64,000 nucleotides of DNA, taken from contig NZ_BBCJ01000004.1 of assembly GCF_001311985.1 (NCBI RefSeq), positions 1 to 64,000 of the forward strand, given 5' to 3'. A program made the translations under genes and the position numbers. The notes beneath the pieces are model-generated. The model was given only the letters and a program-made list of their open reading frames with translations. It was not told the DNA's origin and ran no database searches. How positions within the stretch are numbered: the stretch's first letter is position 1; the number at the start of each line of letters is the position of its first letter. The DNA is from Geotalea toluenoxydans JCM 15764. GTDB taxonomy: Bacteria; Desulfobacterota; Desulfuromonadia; Geobacterales; Geobacteraceae. Positions 11,501 to 20,573 of the stretch are shown one piece after another.

Positions 11501-11616
11501 AGATCCTTTCGCCGCTGGCCATCGTAATTCTGGGGGGGCTGCTCAGCTCGACCGTGCTGAATATGGTGGTACTGCCCTCGCTCTATCTGAAGTTCGGAAA
11601 AGAGCAACAGAAGTAA
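8539..11616 (+). CDS. heavy-metal-type RND efflux pump, CzcA/CusA-like (frameshifted)
   Basis: Inner-membrane proton-driven pump of the tripartite system. The start MLDKVIRLALENRL at 8539 has AAGGAG eight bases upstream; an in-frame upstream reading runs through the REP-like element and is not used. Typical RND parts are visible: first membrane helix (residues about 13-32), large periplasmic loop, a helix bundle with GVIVDDAIIDVENVFRRL in helix 4, a second periplasmic loop, and terminal helices (GFITLFGIATRNGILLISHY). The frame breaks near 10168 (one base lost) and near 11075 (net shift as if two bases were lost; rebuilt as LPEGYYVEYGGQFE). Rebuilt length is about 1026 residues, normal for the heavy-metal class. 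The exact metal or solvent is unknown. Confidence 0.88.
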
Positions 11617-11621
11617 TGTCT

Positions 11622-11653
11622 GTGCCCCTCTCCCCATCGCGGGGGAGGGGCAC
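11622..11653. terminator. GC-rich hairpin after the RND operon
   Basis: GTGCCCCTCTCCCC pairs with GGGGGAGGGGCAC across a 5-base loop with one bulge, five bases after the pump's stop. No T-run follows, so it may act as an mRNA 3' end or partial terminator rather than a classic intrinsic terminator. Confidence 0.5.
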
Positions 11654-11701
11654 ACCGGTAATAACGGTTGACAGCTCGATTATTACAAGGAGACCCACAG
11701 T

Positions 11702-12268
11702 ATGAAAACTGTGTTGCATTTTGCATGCATGATCATGATTGCAAGTTTACTGATCAGCGGATGTGCAAACAGCCGGGGGCTAATTGCGAAGGCATCGATT
11801 GGAAGTAAACAGGATGTCTTTACTGACGTGCTTGGTAAGGAGGTCCCGTTGGGTAAAGCTATTGCGGATATCAAATTTTCCGTCAAAAGTATTTCTTCAC
11901 GGTTCCTGTGGTTTTACAACAAGCATAACGACCCTCCATTTACCGTTCATCTGAATATTGATGGTCAGGCAACGGTGCTTGAGACTGAGCCGGTCTTGGA
12001 AGAAATATCACCAATTGATTCCAACGTGCCGGAAAGTGGGACGGGCTGGAGATATCAATTCAGTAAGCAGATTGCCCTAGCTCCGGGCAAACACCAGCTT
12101 AGGATTGTGCTTCCAGTTGATGATGTAATTGTGGAGCAAGAAATTGTTCTGCGGGATGGTTTAAATAGGATCAACCTGAAACCCTTATACAAGAAGAGAT
12201 TACTTCGTCCATATAAAGGTGAAAGTTTTACTGCTGGTGTAAAGTCGGTTGAGGTGGTGGTTCATTAG
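11702..12268 (+). CDS. predicted lipoprotein of unknown function
   Basis: 188 residues; ATG with AAGGAG upstream (spacing about 10). The N-terminus is a lipoprotein signal (ASLLISGC, cysteine near residue 21). The mature part is beta-rich, with a central segment PPFTVHLNIDGQATVLETEP and a C-terminal segment (LAPGKHQLRIVLPVDDVIVEQEIVLRDG split by turns) that resembles the small beta-sandwich domains that carry a short charged tail. No enzyme motif is seen. It follows the RND operon by 85 bases including a hairpin, so it may be a separate unit. I do not recognise the family. Confidence 0.72.
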   Translation: MKTVLHFACMIMIASLLISGCANSRGLIAKASIGSKQDVFTDVLGKEVPLGKAIADIKFSVKSISSRFLWFYNKHNDPPFTVHLNIDGQATVLETEPVLEEISPIDSNVPESGTGWRYQFSKQIALAPGKHQLRIVLPVDDVIVEQEIVLRDGLNRINLKPLYKKRLLRPYKGESFTAGVKSVEVVVH

Positions 12269-12300
12269 ATTGAATAATTTCGATAACTACTCTGAAAATT

Positions 12301-12332
12301 CCGCACAGGGTCCATCAACGGACCCTGTGCGG
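12301..12332. terminator. 13-bp perfect inverted repeat between convergent genes
   Basis: CCGCACAGGGTCC (12301-12313) and GGACCCTGTGCGG (12320-12332) pair perfectly with a 6-base loop. It lies between the ends of the + lipoprotein gene and the - DUF3443 gene, so it can serve both transcripts although no clear T-run is present. Confidence 0.65.
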
Positions 12333-12352
12333 CAGCAGGATTGAGATCTGTT

Positions 12353-13821
12353 TCAAAATGCCCAGAAGGGTCCCTCACCTAGATTGGTCCCTTTTCCTTC
12401 GATACCGATGAAGACATCCCTGCCCAGGAAGAAAGGGAAGCCCCAGTCGAAGATGTTGCCATGTGAGGGGCCGCCGATATTATTGAAAACCCTGTTTCCT
12501 GTGGCGGTGAGATTGAGGAAATTGCCGACCCGGAACGGGACCTCTGCCGTCGGGACGCCGGCCGCCGCAATGACCGTGGCGGAAAGGGGCAGTTCCTCTG
12601 GCGGACAGTACCAGGCGGCAAAGGGGGAAGGGCACGGGGGAAGCGACGGCTGGGCCGGCTGGGGGAAAAAGAGGCCATTGGAGCCGCTGTCGATGAAGCT
12701 GCCGTTTGAGACTCCATTGAAGACGGTGGTTATCTCCCCGAACTGGTTGACGGCAAAGGTCTTAACTGCCGTCGGTGTATTGTTTGGTTGAGTGCCGAGG
12801 CCGAAGATGAGACTGCCGTCTACCGAAGGCGCCCCTGTTGCGGAAACGGCTGGAAATCGGACGAGTATGCCGTTGTTGTCCTGGGGGAGGAAGGCGACCG
12901 GATTCTTCACCTGGTCGCAACGGCCACGGTAGTACCGACGCAGGAAGTGCCGTTGCAGGAAAAATACATGCCGTTGGCGGCAGCGTTGGCGCATCTGCTT
13001 CCGCAGTCCTGTGGGAACAGCCCGACCCCGAGTATGCCGTTGAACCCGGCTGTAGCCGGATCGGGATCGGCATCGAGCAGGCGGTGGAACGTGTGCCAAA
13101 GGAGGTATCAAAGACATGGATCGGGATGTTGATTGCCGGCTCGTTGCCGAGGGTGACGCTGGCCATGCGGATGGGACCCCACTCTGAGGTGCCGTCGGCA
13201 AATTGAATGCATTCGGCCAATGCACCGAGGCGCCTGGTGCGGCGGGCAATTCGAGCCCCAAGGGCTGCTTGAAAAGACGCAAGCCGAAACTTCCCGTATC
13301 CAGCAGGATATCGTTGATGGTTGTACAGGTGGTAGTGCCGGGGATGCAGACCGTAACGGCGACGCACGGTTTATTGGGATAGGAGTTGGCCGAACAGAGC
13401 GAGCCGTTGACGGTGACCGGCATGACATTGCGCTCGGCGACCCCGGCTACCCCGGCCGCGGAGGTTACAGTGAGAGTGGTCGAGCCTTGGACGTCGCCGG
13501 ATGTTGCGGTAATGGCCGTAGACCCGGCAGCGACTGCTGTGGCAAGACCGGCGTTGCTTATTGTTGCCACAGCCGCATCTGCGGATGACCATGCGGCCGC
13601 AGAAGTGAGATCCTGGGACGTGCGTCGGAAAAGGTGCCGGTAGCTGAGAACTGCTGGGTCTGTCCCGTACTCAGGGAATGCGCCGATGGTGTGACGGCGA
13701 TGGAGAGGAGAGCTTTCGGCGCTAGTGCTGCGTTGCTGTTTCCGCTGTCGCCGCAGCCACCCATGGCCAGAGCGAGAATAAGCATCAGCATGGAGCGAAA
13801 GAGCAGGTTATCGGATCTCAT
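12353..13821 (-). CDS. DUF3443 family lipoprotein with Big2-like N-terminal domain (multiply frameshifted)
   Basis: Secreted lipoprotein; signal ends at LILALAMGGC. Next comes an Ig-like Big2 segment (IAVTPSAHSLSTGQTQQFSATGTFSD), then the DUF3443 body with family hallmarks: NVMPVTVNGS, CIPGTTTCTTINDILLDTGSFGLR, LAECIQFADGTSEWGP, a segment ending LGVGLFPQDCGSRC, and a C-terminal half with SFIDSGSNGLFF. The DTGSFGLR and DSGSNGLFF patterns recall the two DTG/DSG loops of aspartic proteases, so a pepsin-like fold is possible. At least four frame breaks (near 13590, 13240, 13090, 12905) interrupt the reading; the pieces join in order, so one gene is inferred. It overlaps DUF2844 by 14 bases, a pairing common in this group. 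Confidence 0.82.
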
Positions 13822-14275
13822 TGATGGTCACCCCCGCCGGCAACAGATCAGGTGCATAGGCGCGTCCCTGCAGGTTCCGCATGTGGCCCCATTTTTCGAC
13901 GATGACCCTGCTGGAGGTTACCTGCAGGCTTCGGCGCCCCGGTTTGCGGGGAACCTTTTTCAAGGCCTGCTGATATTCAGAGGCGTAGGACCCGAGGAGA
14001 TGGGTAAGATCGGGATGGACCAAGCCATTCCAGGCAACGGCAAAAACAATTCCGTCAGGTGAGACGTATTCCCGCACCGAAGTGGCTTCCGACTGTATCT
14101 CCTGTACCTCAAAGCCGTCGCCGGCTGACTTGGCAATCCGCAAGCCCCCGAGAGACTCTTTATCCGATGCAATGGAAGTGGCTGGTTCCCCCAAAACAGC
14201 ATTTGCCGGCTGAACAGCGAAGAACTGCGCAGCCAGGAAAACAATTCCTCCCAAGAAAAAAAAGTGACTGGGCAT
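13808..14275 (-). CDS. DUF2844 family secreted protein
   Basis: 155 residues; ATG with GGAGGA nine to ten bases upstream. A signal peptide (FFFLGGIVFLAAQFFAVQPANA) leads to a mature domain with VQEIQSEATSVREYVSPDGIVFAVAW, the recognisable core of DUF2844. The function is unknown. It precedes DUF3443 with overlapping ends, and the two are usually neighbours, so they probably act together in the periplasm or at the outer membrane. The frame is intact, unlike its partner. Confidence 0.85.
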   Translation of the reverse strand: MPSHFFFLGGIVFLAAQFFAVQPANAVLGEPATSIASDKESLGGLRIAKSAGDGFEVQEIQSEATSVREYVSPDGIVFAVAWNGLVHPDLTHLLGSYASEYQQALKKVPRKPGRRSLQVTSSRVIVEKWGHMRNLQGRAYAPDLLPAGVTINEIR

Positions 14276-14321
14276 GATAATCGTCCTCCGGTTGTCATGT
14301 GTGGGGCTGTTGCCCTTAACC

Positions 14322-14663
14322 TCAGCCGATCAACCGCGCCAGTCTCTGCCGCTGTTTCTCCAGCTTGACCTGCCCCCTTTCTATGGCTGCCAAAAGCTCT
14401 TTTTTCGATTCCGGAGCCAAGTCCACTTCACTGCTGAGGATACTGGACGCCTTTTCGCCGATGGTGTCGGCCAGCTCGGAAACATTGTCGGCAAACTCAT
14501 GGACGACCTTGTCCGTTTTACTGCCGACGGTTCTCGCCATGCGGACAATATCCTTGCGGGTATCCTTTCCTGTCTTGGGAGCGAGCAACAAGGCCAACCC
14601 GGCGCCTACAATACCGCCACCGACGAGCATCAGAGCATCTGCCATGGTATCTTTCTGTGCCAT
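14322..14663 (-). CDS. YtxH-domain (gas-vesicle-protein-like) small protein
   Basis: 113 residues with AAGGAG nine bases before the ATG. A single glycine-rich hydrophobic helix (residues about 8-28, LMLVGGGIVGAGLALLLAPKTG) is followed directly by a G-K-x-T-R-K-D motif and a long amphipathic helix, the standard YtxH arrangement. The family is linked with stress and envelope physiology, but its biochemical role is not known. The gene is divergent from the transporter at 14858 across about 195 bases, which hold a small inverted repeat (CCCTAT/ATAGGG at 14776-14790). Confidence 0.8.
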   Translation of the reverse strand: MAQKDTMADALMLVGGGIVGAGLALLLAPKTGKDTRKDIVRMARTVGSKTDKVVHEFADNVSELADTIGEKASSILSSEVDLAPESKKELLAAIERGQVKLEKQRQRLARLIG

Positions 14664-14857
14664 AATTGTGTCTCCTTTTTATTTATAAATTTTAATTTTA
14701 ACTATAGCATAAAAATAGACGGCGCAAATGAAATGGGAAGAAAAGGTGGTTTCCCCTGCTCATTGACGTTCAATTCCCTATGGAATAGGGGGACAGAGGG
14801 GAGTGGATATTTGGCAGAATTGGTTATAATTATTAAGGATAATTAAAGGAGCCACTG

Positions 14858-16499
14858 ATGACCAAAATCCTCATCGACAACCCACTGTTGCTCCTTTTCC
14901 TCGTGGCTGGAATCGGCTATCCACTGGGGCGGATAAAAATACGCGGCAGCAGCTTCGGAGTGGCGGCAGTGCTTTTCGTCGGCCTGGCCTTTGGTTCCCT
15001 CGATCCCGCCATGAAACTGCCGGAAGTCATTTACATGCTGGGATTGAGCCTGTTCATCTACGCCATCGGCCTGAGCGGCGGCCCCACCTTCATGGCGTCA
15101 TTCAAGCGTCAGGGGCTTCGCTACAACCTGCTGGTGATCGGTGTTCTGACGGTCTGTGCCGCAGTGGCGGCGGTGGCAGGCAAGCTACTGCACCTTAAGT
15201 CGACGATCGCAGCAGGGATGTTTGCCGGAAGCCTGACCAGCACGCCGGCCCTGGCGGCTATTCTCGATACGCTGAAGCACAACTACTCGGGCAGCGGCCT
15301 TGAAGATCTTCTGGCCGAGCCGGTTGTCGCTACTCCATCACCTATCCCATGGGAGTCATCGGCACCGTCCTTGCCATCGGCCTGGCACAGCGCCTGTGGC
15401 GGATCAATTTCGCCGGCGAGGCCAAGCAGCTGCGCGATCTGGGCGCACCCACCGAGCCGTTGCGAAATTTCACCATCCGCGTGACCCGGGCTCCCGTCTG
15501 TTGCGCCAAGCCATTGGAGGATCTGCGCCGGGAGCAGGGGTGGGACGTGATCTTCGGACGGGTGAAACGGGCCGGCCAGTTTCAATTGGCAACCATGGAA
15601 GAAAAGCTGGCCATAGGAGACCTGATCACCGTGGTCGGCTCTTCCGGGGAGATAGAGCGGGCCGCCGCCTACCTGGGGGAAAAGAGCGTGGAAGAGATCG
15701 ATCTGGACCGAAGCGAGTTCGATTTTCGCCGTATATTCGTCTCCAGCCCGGAGGTGGCAGGGCGCCGCCTCAAGGACCTCAACCTCCGCAAGAGGTTCGG
15801 CGCGGTCATCACCAGGGTTCGGCGCGGCGATGACGACTTTCTGCCCAATGGCGATCTGGTGCTGGAACTGGGGGACCGGGTCAGGGTGGTGACCCACCAC
15901 GACAACATGAAGGCGGTGTCAAGATACCTGGGGGATTCGTATCGCGCTGTCAGCGAGGTGGATATCCTCACCTTCAGCGGTGGACTGGCCCTGGGGCTCC
16001 TGCTGGGCATTCTGCCGATCCCGCTTCCCGGCGGCATCACCTTCAAGTTCGGTTTTGCCGGGGGGCCGCTGGTGGTGGCGCTGATCCTGGGCACCATTGG
16101 CCACAGCGGAAAGATGGTCTGGAACCTTCCCTACAGCGCCAACATGACCCTGCGTCAGATAGGCATGGTGCTCTTTCTGGCCGGCATCGGCACCCGCGCC
16201 GGGTACAGTTTTCTCTCTACCTTTACCAAGGGCGGTGGCATTCTGATCTTCGGTACCGGCATCATCCTCACCTGTCTTGCTTCACTGGCAGCGCTCTGGA
16301 TCGCTACCGCCTGCTGAAGATTCCCATGACCCTTCTCATCGGCATTATTGCAGGAATGCAGACCCAGACCGCCGTTCTCGGCTATGCCCTGGATCAGACC
16401 CGCAATGATCTGCCCAATATCGGTTTTGCATCGGTCTATCCGGCGGCGACCATCTACAAGATTATTTGCGTTCAGGTGCTGCTGGCAATGCTGGAGTGA
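14858..16499 (+). CDS. AspT/YidE-type membrane transporter with TrkA-C domains (frameshifted)
   Basis: Integral membrane protein with AAAGGAG upstream of the ATG. The N-terminal half has hydrophobic helices and a GSLTSTPALAAILDTL segment, characteristic of the AspT-YidE-YbjL duplication domain; a second copy near the end carries GIIAGMQTQTAVLGYALDQ. Between them are two TrkA-C regulatory domains (about residues 200-370; EKLAIGDLITVVGSSGEIERAAAYLG and ELGDRVRVVTHHDNMKAV). Frames break near 15330 (GYSITYPMG restored by one G) and 16305 (WIGYRLLKIPM restored by one G). Rebuilt size is about 547 residues, normal for the family. AspT itself exchanges aspartate for alanine; the substrate here is unknown. 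Confidence 0.82.
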
Positions 16500-16561
16500 A
16501 CAGGCTGTTGTAAAACTACTGCGAGGGTGGTCTGCGGCGTTGCTGTCTCGCCCGGTTCCGG

Positions 16562-17533
16562 TCATTTTGCCAGGATTTTTGCCAATTCCAACAAACGCAA
16601 GTCAAGATCTTTTTTGTTCTCGACGACCACGTCCAGCGGCGTGGCGGTGATTTCTCCCTTAATCATCCCCATCAGGACCCCCTTGTTGCCTTTCTCCAGA
16701 TTTTCGGTGGCGGCTGCACCGAGCTGGGTGCCGAGGATGCGGTCGAATGAGCCGGGAGATCCGCCGCGTTGCACATGGCCGAGCTTGGTAACCCTGAGCT
16801 CGAAACCGAGCCGTTCCCGATGGATCTGAAAGTACTGGGCCATGCCGTCGGCGTTGTTCTGTGCACCTTCGGCGACAACGATAATGGCATGGGCCTTGCC
16901 GTTGTCATAGGCAGCTCGCAGATCGGCAGCAACAACCTCCGGGTCGGTCTTCTGTTCGGGAATCATGATCGCCTCGGCGCCGCCGGCAATGCCTGCCATC
17001 AATGCCAGGTATCCGCATTTGCGCCCCATGACCTCAAGAAGAAAGGCCCGATGGTGGGAGGAGGCGGTAACCTTGAGCCGGTCGATTGCTTCAAGTGCCA
17101 CATCCATGGCGGTCTGGACGCCGATGGTAATGTCCGAACCGTAGAGATCGTTGTCGATGGTCGAGGCGACTCCCACCACCGGGAACCCCATCCGGGACAG
17201 CTCATAGGCGCCGGTCTGGGAGCCGTTGCCGCCAATGACGATCAGGCCGCCGATTCCCTGCTGCTCCATCTGGGTCAAGGCTTTCCGGCGACCTTCCTCG
17301 GTCTCGAATTCGCGGCAGCGGGCGCTACCGAGCATTGTACCACCCTTCTGGATGATGCCCCCCACATCCCGCGCGCCCAATGGCATTATCTCGCCGCTGA
17401 TCAAGCCGGCATAGCCGTTATGAACGCCAAACATCTCCCAACCCTTGTCAAGTCCTGTCCTGACGATGGCACGAATGGCGGCGTTCATGCCAGGGGCGTC
17501 GCCGCCGCTGGTGAGTACGGCAATACGTTTCAT
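16562..17533 (-). CDS. pfkA: 6-phosphofructokinase
   Basis: Phosphorylates fructose 6-phosphate to the 1,6-bisphosphate in glycolysis (cytoplasm). The start MKRIAVLTSGGDAPGMNAAI at 17533 has GGAGGG upstream; the longer reading to 17641 is not supported. Length 323 residues matches bacterial PfkA. Motifs: GGDAPGMN at the nucleotide site, TIDND at 125-129 (catalytic Asp127), MGRKCGYLA, and HVQRGG near the sugar-phosphate site. An oddity is GGNGS at 101-105 where E. coli PfkA has GGDGS: the Mg-ligand Asp103 is replaced by Asn, while residue 104 is Gly, the residue typical of ATP rather than pyrophosphate enzymes. The frame is intact. It converges with the transporter gene, and is divergent from the hydrolase gene. 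Confidence 0.93.
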   Translation of the reverse strand: MKRIAVLTSGGDAPGMNAAIRAIVRTGLDKGWEMFGVHNGYAGLISGEIMPLGARDVGGIIQKGGTMLGSARCREFETEEGRRKALTQMEQQGIGGLIVIGGNGSQTGAYELSRMGFPVVGVASTIDNDLYGSDITIGVQTAMDVALEAIDRLKVTASSHHRAFLLEVMGRKCGYLALMAGIAGGAEAIMIPEQKTDPEVVAADLRAAYDNGKAHAIIVVAEGAQNNADGMAQYFQIHRERLGFELRVTKLGHVQRGGSPGSFDRILGTQLGAAATENLEKGNKGVLMGMIKGEITATPLDVVVENKKDLDLRLLELAKILAK

Positions 17534-17671
17534 GGTTCCCTCCACACGGTTGATTTTCAGTAATTTTATATCAGAATCGGGATAAGCATAGGTGTGGCAG
17601 CAAGATTTTTCGCCGGCCTTTCTGCGAATGTGAGCGAGCATTAGCCGGAAAACCTTACCTGGAGGAACGGG

Positions 17672-18799
17672 ATGAATTCAAGATCTGTCAGCATCGGGCA
17701 TATATTGCCCATCATTGTCATGGCCATGGCTCTGACCGGCTGTAATCCGGTACGAGACTACGAGGCGGCAAAACTACTGGTGGATATTGCCGCCGGAGCA
17801 AAGGAAGCCCCAAGTGGGGATGCAGCCGAGCCACGGCGTTTGGCAAGGAATTTTCAAGTAAAAGGGGTACGTTATCATGCCGACCTGTATCTTGCCGGCC
17901 AAAAGCCGCTGGCGGCGATGCTGCTGCTTCCGGGGGCTGCGGAGAAAGGCAAGGACGACCCGCGACTGCAGGCTTTGGCCATGAGCATGGCCCGTGCACG
18001 TTTTGCCGTGCTGGTGCCGGACCTGCAGGGATTCCGTTCGCTGCAGATCGGTTCCAGGGACATTGAAGATGTGACGCGGTGTTTTTATTGGCTGGCCACG
18101 CAGCAGGATTTGGCGCCAAACGGGCGTGCCGGTCTTTGTGGCATCAGCTATGCCTGCGGACCGGCCGTACTCGCGGCACTCGATCCTCTCATTGCCCAAC
18201 GGACACGATTCATCATGACCATCGGCGGTTATTACGACCTGGTCCGGGTGCTCACCTTCTTTACCACCGGCTATTTCGAAAAGGCTGGTGTGTGGCAGTA
18301 CCGGGAACCAAATCACTACGGCAAGTGGGTTTTTGTCCTGAGCAATATCAGCCGGCTGAGTTCAAAGGAGGACCAGCAGCTCTTTAAACGTATGGTTGCC
18401 CGCAAATTGGGCGATACCCACGCCATCATCGACGACCTGGCAGATGGGCTGTCACCTGAGGGGCGAGATTTCTTCAATTTCATCGAGAACAGGGACCGGA
18501 CCAGGGTGACGGCCCTCATCGGTCGGTTGCCGCTCTCCATCCGCCAGGAGATCACACGGCTGAATATCGCCGGTTACGACATGGGCCGCCTGAAGGCGCA
18601 GATGATCATCCTTCACGGCTATGATGATGATATCATTCCCTATACGGAGAGCGTCGCCCTTGCCGAGAATATCCCTCGCAGCCAGGGAAGCCTTTATCTG
18701 GTCCAAGGCCTGATGCATGTCAATTTAAAACCACGTATTAGCGATATTGTTAAGCTGTGGAGAGCGCTGTCACGGCTTTTGCGGGTATCAAGGCAATAA
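17672..18799 (+). CDS. alpha/beta-hydrolase-fold lipoprotein
   Basis: 375 residues, ATG with TGGAGG upstream. A lipoprotein signal ends at MALTGC. The fold is shown by the strand and turn AAMLLLPGAAEKGKDD, the nucleophile elbow GISYA (G-x-S-x-A, serine near residue 161), the acidic turn HGYDDDIIPYTES and a late histidine in GLMHVNL, which together would form a Ser-Asp-His triad. The last G of the usual GxSxG is Ala. The substrate is unknown; esterase or peptidase activity in the envelope is likely. The gene stands alone between pfkA (divergent) and the injection-system operon. Confidence 0.78.
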   Translation: MNSRSVSIGHILPIIVMAMALTGCNPVRDYEAAKLLVDIAAGAKEAPSGDAAEPRRLARNFQVKGVRYHADLYLAGQKPLAAMLLLPGAAEKGKDDPRLQALAMSMARARFAVLVPDLQGFRSLQIGSRDIEDVTRCFYWLATQQDLAPNGRAGLCGISYACGPAVLAALDPLIAQRTRFIMTIGGYYDLVRVLTFFTTGYFEKAGVWQYREPNHYGKWVFVLSNISRLSSKEDQQLFKRMVARKLGDTHAIIDDLADGLSPEGRDFFNFIENRDRTRVTALIGRLPLSIRQEITRLNIAGYDMGRLKAQMIILHGYDDDIIPYTESVALAENIPRSQGSLYLVQGLMHVNLKPRISDIVKLWRALSRLLRVSRQ

Positions 18800-18823
18800 G
18801 AGAAAAAATAATAAAAAATCGTT

Positions 18824-18851
18824 TTGACAGGCAGTTAGTTTTATGTTAATA
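18824..18851 (+). promoter_or_regulatory. candidate sigma-70 promoter of the injection-system operon
   Basis: TTGACA (18824-18829) is a perfect -35 box; about 16 bases on is TTAATA (18846-18851), a weak -10. The stretch is AT-rich and lies between the hydrolase stop and the first eCIS gene, 135 bases before its start. Position supports it; the -10 match is poor. Confidence 0.45.
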
Positions 18852-18985
18852 AGCTGCTTAAATTAAAGGAACAAACATGTTTTGTATTTTAAAATAAAGA
18901 AAACAAGCCATGCTGTCGTCGTTCTGAACCCAGCAACACAAGCTTCCGCCAAACTAATCTTCCACAGCTTTCTCTGGAGGTACTG

Positions 18986-19554
18986 GTGCTCGATGTTGCC
19001 CTTCAGTTTCTCACAGACGAGATCAACGCGTACAGTCTAACCACTGACCGCACAGGCTTTACCAAGGTCAAGCTGGGACCTGTAGTCAATGGGAAGGGTG
19101 AGTATGCCATTGACAGCGATACGATTGGCCTCAGCATTGTCAATATTGAAGAGGAGCGAGTGCTAAAGTCTCAGACTCTGGAACACAGGCTGGTAGGTGA
19201 TCAGCATGTTGTTCTGGAGCCGGAACTGAAGTTGAATATCTATCTCCTGTTTGCCGCGAACTACACTGTTTATGATGTCGCTTTAAAAGCCATTTCCCAC
19301 ATAATCTCCTTTTTTCAGTCCCGTCCTTCCTTTACTTCCGAACAATACCCTGCACTTGACAGACAAATAGCAAAGCTGAGCGTAGAGCTGCAATCCCCCA
19401 ACTATGAGCAGCTCAACCAGATATGGGGATTCATCGGCGCCAAACAGCTCCCTTCCGTCCTGTATAAGGTCAGGATGATAACTATCCAGGATGGGGCGGT
19501 AAAAACCGTGAAGCTCCTGTTACGAAAATACAGGGAGATACGAACAGTCAATGA
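18986..19554 (+). CDS. eCIS cap/terminator protein, DUF4255 (Pvc16-like, frameshifted)
   Basis: First gene of the contractile injection system. The GTG start has TGGAGG five bases upstream. The DUF4255 core is clear: MLDVALQFLTDEINAYS, GLSIVNIEEERVLKSQ, and LNIYLLFAANYTVYDVALKAIS with the late LNQIWGFIGAKQLPSVLYKVRMI. In Pvc16/Afp16 this domain caps the sheath and tube at the far end from the baseplate. A break near 19493 sends the raw frame on to 19729; one base restores the ending KNREAPVTKIQGDTNSQ with TGA at 19552-19554, which overlaps the next start as ATGA. Rebuilt length is about 189 residues, the usual size. Confidence 0.87.
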
Positions 19555-20563
19555 TTACTACCTTCAGAACTCTTTTTACGGTAGCGATATCACATGGTTA
19601 CTACACAAAGAGCTGCAACGACATCGATTTTGTACTGCTTGGAGATACACGGGAGCTCCTGAGAAACGCGAGGGTGCTCTCCAGGGTGAAAAACGGTGTC
19701 CTGTACTTCCTTCAGGAGGTGGACGCTGAAAACAATCCTCTCTTCTCCCTGGCAGGCGCGACGGTAAGGTTTCGGCTCGAGTTGCTCAACCCGTATTTCA
19801 TGAATTTCACAAATATCAATGTTTCCCCAAAGCGGGTCCTCTACTACCGTAACGGTACCCTCCCAGAGAGATTCGAGAGTGCAAGTGAGGTAGCAGTCAC
19901 CACGGACCTTCTTTCCCATACGATTATTAGCAAGGTTCGACCTTTGAGTTTGGTTTTGCGGGATGATAGCGGCCATATTCTGGCTGAGGAGATGGCCGCC
20001 AATGCGGAGTTTCGCGAGGCCCGGTTCACATTGAACGGGTATTCCGGCCGTAGTTTTATGGTTGATGAAGGAGCTCCCGACTCGGAAACAATGACCTGGT
20101 ATTACCGTGATGCCGAGATGCTGCAGGCTGGTGGGCTCGCAATTGTCGAAGTAGCGATAGACGACTCTTTTTACCAGTCCAAAGATGCCCCCATGCAGCT
20201 GAACCTCCCGTTCGAGAGGAAGGAAGAGTTCCTCGAATATTTCGTGGTGGCGAAGGGATACTCAGAAGAAGAGCTGGATCAGGTGAAGGTCGAGGAGAAA
20301 GGGCAGGGTAACGGCAACAACGGAGATTCGAAGACATCTTTCGAAAGGGTATCACCCGAAGAAATGCCACCAGGGTACAAGGGACTCGGCGGCATGGAGG
20401 CGAGGGTTGCCTTGTTCAGATCGGAAAAACCGGTACCGAGGGCTGAAGCAGGAACGAGAAAAATGCAGTTGCTCAGGAATGACGAAACGCTCATCAAGTC
20501 GCTGCCGCTACCTGCGGCGGACAAGCCCGACGGAAGATCGTCATCCACATATCGAAAGGATAA
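19551..20563 (+). CDS. eCIS-associated protein of unknown role (second gene of the operon)
   Basis: About 337 residues, coupled to the cap gene by an ATGA overlap. The N-terminal part (SHGYYTKSCNDIDFVLLGDTRE... LYFLQEVDAENNP) is beta-rich and matches a pattern I recall from genes beside DUF4255 in eCIS loci; the middle has LNPYFMNFTNINV and two further beta-sandwich-like stretches. The C-terminal third is charged and probably flexible. The raw frame fuses it to the sheath gene, but one added base near 20527 gives a natural end, RKIVIHISKG, with TAA at 20561-20563, ten bases before the sheath start. No known domain is assigned; an accessory cap or assembly role is a guess from position. Confidence 0.65.
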
Positions 20564-20573
20564 GGAACCGATT

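Noticed and set aside
12384..13643. Plus-strand frames opposite DUF3443, and similar antisense frames in the cytochromes
   Set aside because: They are GC-rich shadows without start signals; the minus-strand (or sense) protein families are recognised.
1199..13821. Calling the chemoreceptor, efflux and DUF3443 genes true pseudogenes
   Set aside because: The breaks are single bases spread evenly over all kinds of genes and leave every domain intact, which fits sequence error better than decay.
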